In this document: in pieces, positions 18,525 to 25,989 of the stretch
How the letters are laid out: the number at the start of each line of letters is the position of its first letter
Position numbering within the stretch: position 1 is the stretch's first letter
Assembly: GCA_031181105.1 (NCBI GenBank)
Contig: JAPSLD010000007.1
Location: 1-33,798 of the forward strand
From: Isoptericola sp.
GTDB taxonomy: Bacteria > Actinomycetota > Actinomycetes > Actinomycetales > Cellulomonadaceae
Direction of reading: 5' to 3'
Length of the DNA: 33,798 nt
Position numbers and translations under genes: made by a program
The notes under the pieces: model-generated
What the model saw: the letters and a program-made list of their open reading frames with translations, nothing else
Database searches by the model: none
What the model was told of the DNA's origin: nothing

Positions 18525-19747
18525 CACGACACCTTCCGGCGGCCGGACGTGCGCGCGACGGGCGCGTCGTCCAGGTACGCCGCCTGCAGGGTGCGCAGCC
18601 GCTTCGACACCGGGTCCCGCGGCTGGTGGGTCACGAGCGGCACCCCCATGTTCATCGCCACGACGGCGGCCTTGCTGTGCGGCATCGAGGCGTCGACGCG
18701 CGTGCGGATGGTCGCCTGCACGTCGCTGAGGCTCAGGCCGGCTCGAGGGTCCGCGAAGTTGAGGACGATCCGGCGCGAGTCGGGCAGCATGCCGAGGTCG
18801 TGCAGGGCCTCGAGCTCCTTGCGCAGCCCGCGCACGCCCGGCACGTCCATGCTGGTGAGCAGCAGCGGGTCGGTCGTGTGGTCGAGCGCCGCGAGCGTGT
18901 GCGCACCGAGCCCGGCCGCGGTGTCGAGCACCACGTAGCGGAACTGCGACGCGAGCTGCACGAGGAGCGCTTCCACGTGCTCGGGCGTCACGGTTCCTCC
19001 CGCGGCCGGGTCCTCGGGCGCGCACACGACGAGCAGCCCGGAACCGTGCTGGGCGAGCTGCGTCTTGAGCGCGATCGGGTCCTCGTGGTTCCGGTGCCGG
19101 ACGATGTCGGCGAGGGTCGCCTCCGGCTCGAGACCGAGCGCGGTCGCGACGTCGCCGAACTGCAGGTCGAGGTCCACGAGCACCGTGGAGCCGGCCTGTG
19201 CCTGGGCTAGACCGACCGCGAGGTTCGTGGCGACCGTCGTCTTGCCCACGCCACCCTTCGGTGACAGCACCGAGACGACCCGGCCCGGGCGGGGCGCCGT
19301 CGGGGTGGGTGTCCAGGGGGGCTCGAGCCCGGTGTCCGGCACGGAGGCCGGTACGCCGACGGGAACGCGGCGCACCCGCGCCGCTTCACCGACTCGGGCC
19401 AGCACGTCGCGCAGGTGCTCGACGGAGACCTCGGCCGGCACGACGTCACGGACGCCGGCACGCAGCGCCGCGATCGCGAGCGCGTCGTCCGCCGTGCCGA
19501 CGAGAACGAGGCCCGTGCCGGGGAAGAGCCGGTCGAGACCTCCCGCGAGCTCGAGAGCCTCGCGCCGCGAGGTGGTGGTGTCGAGGACGACGATGTCAGG
19601 CAGCGGCGCGCCGCGGAGCTGGCCGAGGAACGCCGCCGGCTCCACCGAGAGTGGCGTCGCCGGGACGGTGATGCAGGCGCCGTCGGCGGCGGTGTGGACC
19701 CGCTCCTGGAGCGTGTGCGAGTCGGTGGCGAGCAGCACGTTGTTCAC
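18524..19747 (-). CDS. CpaE/TadZ-like pilus localisation ATPase (receiver-like + MinD/ParA)
   Basis: VVSVLSPKGGVGKTTVATNLAVGLAQ deviant Walker A; LVDLDLQFGDVATALGLEPEATLADI; N-terminal receiver-like domain. Confidence 0.92.
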
Positions 19748-20466
19748 TCGAAGATCACCTCCGGCGTCACGATCCGCGTGCCGTCCTCCGAGGCGTCCTC
19801 CGGCTCGATCGACAACCAGATCAGCTCGTACTCGGCGGCGTACACCACCTTCTCGGCGTCGGGAGCGGGGAGCGCCAGGGTGACCATGACGCTCTCGGCC
19901 GGAGGGCTCTCCGTCTCCTGGCCGTCCTCGCCCGTGACCTGGCGAGGGCCGCCCCGCACGTCGGTGACGAGCACCTTGTGCAGGGTGAGGTGCGTCGCCT
20001 GGGGAGGCTTCGCGTCGACGTCCAGCGAGACGAACACGCCGACCGTGTCGCCCGGCTCCAGCCCGCCGCCGACCACGCGGCGCGGCTCGAGCTCGATCGT
20101 CAGCTGGTGCAGGTCCGGCGGGACCTCGACCCTGGTCCGCCGGTCGTCCGGCGCCACGAATCGCGCCCCGACGAGCTGCTCGCCCGGCACCAGGTCGGCG
20201 GCCGCCACCCTTCCTTCGAGCGTGGCGAGGTCGGTGACGGCACCTGGGACGACCGTTCCGGCGGGAACCTCTCTGACCTCGACGAGCTCGCCGAGGGCCT
20301 CGGCCTCGGTACCCGCGGGGATCGGCTGCGCGACGACGAGCACGCTCGTCGGTTCCATCTCCGCCATCGCGCGGCGGTCCGCGCCGGCGGCGTACATGTA
20401 CGTAAGTGCTCCACCGGACACCGCCAGCACGGCGGCGACGACGATGGTGACGATGCGACGGGTCAC
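19744..20466 (-). CDS. cpaB: Flp pilus assembly protein CpaB/RcpC (SAF domain)
   Basis: MTRRIVTIVVAAVLAVSGGALTYMYAAGADRRAMAEMEPTSVLVVAQPIPAGTEAEALGELVEVREVPAGTVVPGAV...GLEPGDTVGVFVSLD. Confidence 0.88.
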   Translation of the reverse strand: MTRRIVTIVVAAVLAVSGGALTYMYAAGADRRAMAEMEPTSVLVVAQPIPAGTEAEALGELVEVREVPAGTVVPGAVTDLATLEGRVAAADLVPGEQLVGARFVAPDDRRTRVEVPPDLHQLTIELEPRRVVGGGLEPGDTVGVFVSLDVDAKPPQATHLTLHKVLVTDVRGGPRQVTGEDGQETESPPAESVMVTLALPAPDAEKVVYAAEYELIWLSIEPEDASEDGTRIVTPEVIFE

Positions 20467-20473
20467 GATGTCC

Positions 20474-21517
20474 TCAGTTCTCTGTCAGCGTCAGCTCGAC
20501 GGCACCGACACCCAGCTGGGGCCCGTCCGGATCGAGCTCGTAGTCCCCGGAGGCGTCGACGAAGCGCTCGAAGGTCCCCTGGAGGCAACGTGCCTGGGGG
20601 TCGAGGCCGGCGTTCCGGCAGAGGTTCCGCCCGCCCGGGCTCACGTACTGGCCCGTGAACTCGTACTCGAGCAGCGTGAACGCCGCGAACCCGAGGATGC
20701 GGTACTCGCCGTTGGCGCCGCCCGCCTCGTTGGACACGTCGAAGACGGGGATCAGCACGGTCTCGCCGCGAAGCGCGTTGAAGTCCGACGGGCTGCAGCC
20801 GTTCGGCGGCGACTCGCCCGGCGCGGACGGCACCCAGCCGCCCGCCTCGACCGTCGGGCCGGTGCACCCGGCGCTCGCCGTGAGCCAGCCGAAGCCACCC
20901 GGCAGGACGTTGCCGGACGGTCCGGTGCAGCTCGAGTCGCTCGTCTTGGTGAACTCGAACGTCACGGCCTGCGGGTCCTCCGGGAACTCCACCCCGACCA
21001 GCACCCCGTCCTCGTACACAGGGCTGGCGCCCGCCTGCCAGATGAGCTCGCAGTAGGACAGCACGTACGGCAGCACCCCGGCACCACGCGCCGGGACGCC
21101 CCAGCGTGCGGTGGCGGCTGCCGCGAGATCGGCGGCGTCGTCGAAGCCCACGACCTGTGCGAAGAAGTGCTCCCGCGAGGAGTCGGTGCGCACGGTGACG
21201 ATCCCGGCGTCGGTGTCGAGCCGTGTGATCGTCGCCTCCGCAGGACCCCCGAACGGATCGTTGGCCGTCGCCAGGTCCGACGCCGTGGCAGCGCTGTCGC
21301 CACACTCACCGCGCGCGCAGTCCTGCGCGACGGCGAGCGCCGCGGCGTCCGCACCGGTCTGCAGCATCTGCCGGTCGGCGTGCATCGCCGCGATGTCGAC
21401 CGCGATGGCGGCGAAGCCCAGCAGCGGGACCAGGAGCAGGCCCACCAGGACCGCGGAGGCACCGCGGTCGCGGTCTGCGCCGAACCGGCGGCTGAGGCGG
21501 TCGGTCAGCCGTTGCAT
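20474..21517 (-). CDS. TadG-like pilus assembly protein (Tad_N domain)
   Basis: RGASAVLVGLLLVPLLGFAAIAVDIAAMHADRQMLQTGADAAALAVAQDCARG. Confidence 0.85.
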   Translation of the reverse strand: MQRLTDRLSRRFGADRDRGASAVLVGLLLVPLLGFAAIAVDIAAMHADRQMLQTGADAAALAVAQDCARGECGDSAATASDLATANDPFGGPAEATITRLDTDAGIVTVRTDSSREHFFAQVVGFDDAADLAAAATARWGVPARGAGVLPYVLSYCELIWQAGASPVYEDGVLVGVEFPEDPQAVTFEFTKTSDSSCTGPSGNVLPGGFGWLTASAGCTGPTVEAGGWVPSAPGESPPNGCSPSDFNALRGETVLIPVFDVSNEAGGANGEYRILGFAAFTLLEYEFTGQYVSPGGRNLCRNAGLDPQARCLQGTFERFVDASGDYELDPDGPQLGVGAVELTLTEN

Positions 21518-21909
21518 CGCATGCTCCCTGTTCCGGTGAGGTCGAGCGTGAAGAAGCCGCCGAGCGGCGTGAAGTCCGAGAGCGTGATGGTCACGCGCGC
21601 CGTCGCCGGCGTCCCGCCGGCGCCCGGGTCGCAGTTCTCGGGCGTCACCGCGATCTGGTCGGCGGTCAGGGTCACGGAGGGCGACGCCGAGTCGATCGCC
21701 GCCGTGCGTGCCCGGTCGGCGGCGTCGGCCTCGCGGGACAGCGCCAGGACGCGGACGCCGTCACGGGCGGCGTTCCCCAGGACGGTCTGCACGTGGTAGG
21801 CGTGACCGAAGCCGATGATCCCGACGACCAGCAGCAGGAGCACCGGGAGCACGAGAGCAAGCTCGACCGCGGCGGCGCCGCGGTCGTGCTCGGTGCGCGT
21901 GCTGGTCAT
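21505..21909 (-). CDS. TadE-like pseudopilin
   Basis: MTSTRTEHDRGAAAVELALVLPVLLLLVVGIIGFGHAYHVQTVLGNAARDGVRVLA. Confidence 0.9.
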   Translation of the reverse strand: MTSTRTEHDRGAAAVELALVLPVLLLLVVGIIGFGHAYHVQTVLGNAARDGVRVLALSREADAADRARTAAIDSASPSVTLTADQIAVTPENCDPGAGGTPATARVTITLSDFTPLGGFFTLDLTGTGSMRCNG

Positions 21910-22015
21910 GGTGCCCCCAGACATTCCGTGGTGGGAGAAGTGCGAGCTGCATTCGGGTTTGCGGCGTGGCGCCCGGATGTTTCGCGGGGCGCCACGCCGC
22001 CTCCTCACGGCGTGG

Positions 22016-22219
22016 TCACGGCGTCGTGACGGTGCCGAGCCTGGTCGCGATGTAGTCGAAGAACCGGTCGAGGTGTCCGCCGACGAGGCCGACCGCGACG
22101 ATGATCGCGACCGCGATGAGGCCCACGATCAGGCCGTACTCGACAGCGGCGGCACCGCGGTCCTGGGTCCGGAACTTGGCGGTCTCGAACCGGGCGGCGA
22201 TGAGGTGGAGGAGGTGCAT
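22016..22219 (-). CDS. flp: Flp-type major pilin
   Basis: MHLLHLIAARFETAKFRTQDRGAAAVEYGLIVGLIAVAIIVAVGLVGGHLDRFFDYIATRLGTVTTP; class IVb pilin motif G|AAAVEYGLI; SD AAGGGGA. Confidence 0.95.
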   Translation of the reverse strand: MHLLHLIAARFETAKFRTQDRGAAAVEYGLIVGLIAVAIIVAVGLVGGHLDRFFDYIATRLGTVTTP

Positions 22220-22304
22220 GGGAGTTCCCCTTCTGGTGATGTCGTCGGACGGGTGTCCGACTCGCTTCTCGCCGAGCGTCTTCCCGTTGTTTCGAATTCA
22301 GCAA

Positions 22305-22458
22305 GGGTGAAGTCGGGGGACATTTACCTCATCTGCACTTGTGTCGATCGGAGAAAATTGCTTTCACCCGTCAATTGCGGGTGACGAATGGGTGAAGGCG
22401 ACGGACATTTGCCGCTCCCGCAGAAACTTGCGCGAGAGTGAAATTTGCCTTTCACCCG
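22305..22458. repeat. Imperfect ~85-bp tandem duplication with GGGTGAA/TTCACCC boxes in the flp / tetR divergent promoter region
   Basis: Copy 1 GGGTGAAGTCGGGGGACATTTACC...GAAAATTGCTTTCACCCG (22305-22370); copy 2 GGGTGAAGGCGACGGACATTTGCC...GAAATTTGCCTTTCACCCG (22390-22458). Confidence 0.85.
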
Positions 22459-22492
22459 AGGCCGATGACGAGGTACGGGGCATAGTTCTTGC

Positions 22493-23143
22493 ATGACCCG
22501 CCCCCGGCGCGTCGGCTCCCCCCAGGGCCTGCGCGAGCGCAAGAAGGCTGTGACGCGAACGGCGATCGCCGACGCGGCCTTCGAGCTCGTCCGCGACCGG
22601 GGCGTGGACGCGGTGACGATCGAGGAGATCGCCGACCGCGCCATGGTGTCGCCGCGGACGTTCTCGAACTACTTCGGCTCCAAGGAGGCCGCCGTCCTGC
22701 ACGCCGGACACGTCGAGCCCGAGGCGCTGCTCGCGGGCTTCGACGACCGGCCGACCGAGGAGCCGCCGCTGGTGGCGCTCGACGCGACCCTGCGGGTGAC
22801 GATCCGTGCGCTCACACCCGAGCAGACCGGTGCGATCCGCGCCACGGAGGAGCTCGTCGAGCGCGACCCGGCCCTGCTCCCGTTCCGGATGGCGCAGTTC
22901 GACAGGTTCGAGGCGGTCGTGCGGCGCGCCGTCGCGCGCCGCCTGGGCGTCGAGGACGCCGAGGCCGCGTACCCACGGCTCGTCGCGGGGGCTGCGGTGT
23001 CGGCGATCCGCACCGCGTTGCGTCAGTGGATGCTGGACGAGCACGGCGACGCGGCGTCGCTGGCCTCGCTGGTCGAGCAGTACCTCGTCGAGCTCTCTGC
23101 GGGGCTCCCACCGGAGGCGGCGTCCGCGGCGGGGCACGGGTGA
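22493..23143 (+). CDS. TetR-family transcriptional regulator
   Basis: LRERKKAVTRTAIADAAFELVRDRGVDAVTIEEIADRAMVSPRTFSNYFGSKEAAV. Confidence 0.93.
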   Translation: MTRPRRVGSPQGLRERKKAVTRTAIADAAFELVRDRGVDAVTIEEIADRAMVSPRTFSNYFGSKEAAVLHAGHVEPEALLAGFDDRPTEEPPLVALDATLRVTIRALTPEQTGAIRATEELVERDPALLPFRMAQFDRFEAVVRRAVARRLGVEDAEAAYPRLVAGAAVSAIRTALRQWMLDEHGDAASLASLVEQYLVELSAGLPPEAASAAGHG

Positions 23144-23787
23144 CGGCCGCCGTGTCCCCCCTGGTCGTGGCCGGCGTGGCGCTCGTGTGCTCCACGGCGG
23201 CCGCGTCGGTCACGCCGTGGGCGCGCCGGCTCGTCCGGAGCGACTCGCGATGGCTCCGCGCCTGGGCGCCCGCCGTCCTGGCCGGCGTCGCCGGTGCCGG
23301 CGCCGCCGCGATTTCCGGGACCTGGGCGGAGATGCTCGCGTTCGCGACGCTCGCCGTCGCGTCGGGACTCCTCGTCCCGCTCGACCTCGCGACGTACCGG
23401 CTGCCCGACGCGATCGTCGGGCCGGCCTACCCCGTGCTCGTGGGCCTGCTGGCCGTGGCGGCCGCCGTCGAGGGCGACTGGGACCGACTCCTCCGCGCGC
23501 TGCTGGGCGGGCTCGCGGTACTGACCGGCTACTTCGTGCTCGCCCTGGTCTCACCCACGAGCCTGGGCCTCGGCGACGTGAAGCTCTCGGGTCTCCTCGG
23601 CGTGTTCCTGGGGTGGTTCGGCTGGCACACGGTGCTCCTCGGCACGCTCTCGGCGTTCGCGGCCTTCGCCGTCCTGGCGCTCGCCCTCCTGGCGGTCCGC
23701 CGGGTCTCCTTCCGCACCGACCTGCCGTTCGGCCCGGCGATGGTGCTCGGCGCCGCGGCGGGGGCCGCCTGGGCCACGGTTCTCTGA
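23140..23787 (+). CDS. tadV: A24-family prepilin peptidase (TadV/CpaA-like)
   Basis: VPLDLATYRLPDAIV and SLGLGDVKLSGLLGVFLGWFGW (two catalytic Asp motifs); GTGA overlap with upstream tetR. Confidence 0.9.
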   Translation: MTAAVSPLVVAGVALVCSTAAASVTPWARRLVRSDSRWLRAWAPAVLAGVAGAGAAAISGTWAEMLAFATLAVASGLLVPLDLATYRLPDAIVGPAYPVLVGLLAVAAAVEGDWDRLLRALLGGLAVLTGYFVLALVSPTSLGLGDVKLSGLLGVFLGWFGWHTVLLGTLSAFAAFAVLALALLAVRRVSFRTDLPFGPAMVLGAAAGAAWATVL

Positions 23788-23829
23788 CCGAGGCTTGCGG
23801 GGGCTGTCGGGCGGACCGACGATCGCACC

Positions 23830-24363
23830 ATGCGCATCCGGGCGGAGCAGGGTGACATCACGACCGCGCACGTCGACGCGATCGTCAACGCCGCCAACTC
23901 CTCGCTGCTCGGCGGTGGAGGTGTGGACGGCGCCATCCACGCCGCCGCTGGCCCGCGTCTGCTCGAGGCGTGCCGCGAGCTGCGCCGGACGGTGCTGCCC
24001 GCCGGCCTCGCCGTGGGCGACGCTGTCGCGACGCCGGGCTTCGACCTGCCCGCGCGCTGGGTCGTGCACACCGTCGGCCCGAACCGCCACGCGGGCGAGA
24101 CGGACCCGTCGCTGCTGACGTCGTGCTTCACGCGCTCGCTGGACGTCGCGGCCGAGGTCGGTGCGCGCACGGTCGCCGTCCCCGCGGTGAGCGCGGGCGT
24201 CTACGGCTGGTCGCCCGACGACGTGGCGGCGATCGCGGTGCGGGCCGTCGACGGGTGGGACGAGGCGCACCCCGGCCGCCTCGACGAGGTCCGCTTCGTG
24301 CTGTTCAGCACCCCGGTGCACGCCGCCTTCGAGGACGCACTCGCGACGGCCCGCCGGCACTAG
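23830..24363 (+). CDS. Macro-domain protein (O-acetyl-ADP-ribose deacetylase/YmdB-like)
   Basis: MRIRAEQGDITTAHVDAIVNAANSSLLGGGGVDGAIHAAAGPRLLEACRELR...AVPAVSAGVYGWSPDDVAAIAV. Confidence 0.96.
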   Translation: MRIRAEQGDITTAHVDAIVNAANSSLLGGGGVDGAIHAAAGPRLLEACRELRRTVLPAGLAVGDAVATPGFDLPARWVVHTVGPNRHAGETDPSLLTSCFTRSLDVAAEVGARTVAVPAVSAGVYGWSPDDVAAIAVRAVDGWDEAHPGRLDEVRFVLFSTPVHAAFEDALATARRH

Positions 24364-24375
24364 CGTGCCGGCGGG

Positions 24376-24555
24376 CCCGTCACGAACCACGTGGACCGGG
24401 TTGCGCCAGATGGCCCCCTGCTTCACCTGGCGCAACCCGTCACGGGCTGTGCATGCCCGGCCACGCCAGATGGCCCCCGGTGCACCTGGCGCGACCCGTC
24501 ACGGGCTGCACTCGTCCGGCTGAACCTGGTGTGCCCCCGCCACCAAGCTCAACCG
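24376..24555. repeat. About 60-bp tandem repeat, each unit carrying an internal hairpin
   Basis: GCCAGATGGCCCCC at 24405 and 24465; CCCGTCACG at 24376, 24436, 24495; stems GGGTTGCGCCAG...CTGGCGCAACCC, GCCAG...CTGGC and degenerate GGCTGAACCTGGTG...CACCAAGCTCAACC. Confidence 0.8.
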
Positions 24556-24575
24556 GCCGATCGACCTCCGGATCA

Positions 24576-24600
24576 AGGGCGAGGCTTTTGCCTCAGCCCT
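24576..24600 (-). terminator. Candidate terminator of the small secreted peptide gene
   Basis: AGGGCGAGGC-TTTT-GCCTC(A)GCCCT: 10-bp stem, tetraloop, one bulged A; 45 nt past the peptide stop. Confidence 0.5.
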
Positions 24601-24645
24601 CCGGAGGAGCTGTATGCCGATCGCACGAACGTCGATCGATAGCTG

Positions 24646-24783
24646 CTACTTCGACGTGGGCCAGCACGTGACGCACATGGCGTGCGCCTGTGTCGATTGG
24701 CTCGCTGCTGCGGCACCGCCCGCGACGGGGACGGTGAGCACCAGCGCCACGGCGACTGTGGTGAGCATCCGCATCTTCTTCAT
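24646..24783 (-). CDS. 45-aa small secreted peptide with Cys-X-X-Cys C-terminus (candidate signalling peptide or modified-peptide precursor)
   Basis: MKKMRMLTTVAVALVLTVPVAGGAAAASQSTQAHAMCVTCWPTSK*; strong SD AGAGGAGAAG upstream of ATG 24783; classic n-, h- and c-region signal peptide with Ala-X-Ala sites. Confidence 0.75.
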   Translation of the reverse strand: MKKMRMLTTVAVALVLTVPVAGGAAAASQSTQAHAMCVTCWPTSK

Positions 24784-24895
24784 GGGGCTTCTCCTCTTGG
24801 GGCTTGTCCTGCTCGCGCGCTGCGTGACACCAGTCTTGCGCGTCGATGGCGGTTTGAGCAGCCAGAATGCTGACCACAAGTAGACATGGGAACAT

Positions 24896-25987
24896 GTGGC
24901 CGTGATCGACGGATCGCGTCCCGACGGGTCGCTCGACATCGACGAGACGACCCTCGCCGTGTACGGCGCGCTCCTGCGCGCCCGGACGACCGATGCCGCA
25001 GGGCTGTCGCGGGACCTGGGGGTGGACGAGGCCACGGCCAAGGAGGCCCTCGGCCGCCTGGTGCGCGTGGGGCTCGCCCGCAGGGGGGTCGACGGCGCGC
25101 CGTCCTACCGGGCCCAGGTGCCCGACGCGCTCCTCGACGACCTCGTCGAGGAGCGCTTCGAGGCCCTGGAGGCGGCCGCGGCGTCCCTGCGGTCGGTGCG
25201 GGCGACCGCGGCCCGCGTGCGCTCGCTCTACCACGGAGTCAGCGACAGCCGGAACGCGCTGGAGTTCGAGCGTCTCGACGGAGCGGACGCGATCGCGACG
25301 CGGATCGCCGAGCTGAGCGCGCGCACGGGCACGACGCTCGAGAGCGTCATGACCGTGGTTCCGCCGACCGCGCTCATCAACGGGGCGCGCGACTCCGAGG
25401 ACCGCCTCACCCGCCGTGGGGTCCGGCTCAGGTCGCTGCACCGTGCGGCAGCCCGCCGGTCGCCGGCACTGGCCGGCTACGGCGTCTGGCTCGCCGAGCG
25501 GGGCGGCCAGATCCGCACCACGCCGTGGCCGCTGCCCACGCAGTACATGCTCTTCGACCGCCGAGCCGCCGTCGTCTCGTTCGAGGAACCCGACCTCGAC
25601 GGCCCCGCGGCGGTCGTGCTGACGACCCGTGAGGTCATCACGTGCCTGGGGACGTTGTTCGACCTGCTGTGGGAGTCGGCGCTCCCGCTGCCGGACACGG
25701 CCACCGACGCCCCCACGGCGCAGCCGTCCGCGGGCGAGCTCGAGATCCTGCGGCTGATGCACGCCGGGTTGAAGGACGAGGCGATCGCCCGCGAGCTCGG
25801 CGTCTCGACGAAGACGGTACGCCGGGCGCTGTCGTCCCTCGCGGAGCGCCTGGGCGTCAAGGACCGGTTCTCGCTCGGCGTCCTCGCCGGATCCCAGGGG
25901 TGGCTGCGCGACAACCACGCCGGCGAGCATGCCGACGAGCACCGCGGCGGACGGTCGCCGCGCCCGTCGGACGTCGAGCGCGTGTAG
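24896..25987 (+). CDS. LuxR-type HTH regulator with TrmB-like N-terminal winged-helix region
   Basis: N-term LDIDETTLAVYGALLRARTTDAAGLSRDLGVDEATAKEALGRLVRVGLARR (TrmB-like wHTH); C-term GELEILRLMHAGLKDEAIARELGVSTKTVRRALSSLAERLGVKDRFSLGVLAGSQGWL (GerE/LuxR HTH). GTG start; possibly leaderless. Confidence 0.85.
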   Translation: MAVIDGSRPDGSLDIDETTLAVYGALLRARTTDAAGLSRDLGVDEATAKEALGRLVRVGLARRGVDGAPSYRAQVPDALLDDLVEERFEALEAAAASLRSVRATAARVRSLYHGVSDSRNALEFERLDGADAIATRIAELSARTGTTLESVMTVVPPTALINGARDSEDRLTRRGVRLRSLHRAAARRSPALAGYGVWLAERGGQIRTTPWPLPTQYMLFDRRAAVVSFEEPDLDGPAAVVLTTREVITCLGTLFDLLWESALPLPDTATDAPTAQPSAGELEILRLMHAGLKDEAIARELGVSTKTVRRALSSLAERLGVKDRFSLGVLAGSQGWLRDNHAGEHADEHRGGRSPRPSDVERV

Positions 25988-25989
25988 CG

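Noticed and set aside
22461-22468. GCCGATGA as sigma28/WhiG promoter
   Set aside because: No TAAA-like -35 at 15-16 bp; kept only as a remark in the Tad promoter finding.
23830-24363. Macro-domain gene as part of a toxin/antitoxin or DarTG-like defence system
   Set aside because: No DarT-like ADP-ribosyltransferase or other toxin gene adjacent; sequence looks like a standalone YmdB-type deacetylase.
24376-24555. CRISPR array
   Set aside because: Only two to three imperfect units with ~60-bp period, no constant repeat/unique spacer structure, and no cas genes.
24646-24783. Lanthipeptide/lasso RiPP cluster interpretation
   Set aside because: No cyclase, dehydratase, leader peptidase or rSAM gene in the vicinity; secreted signalling peptide is the simpler reading.
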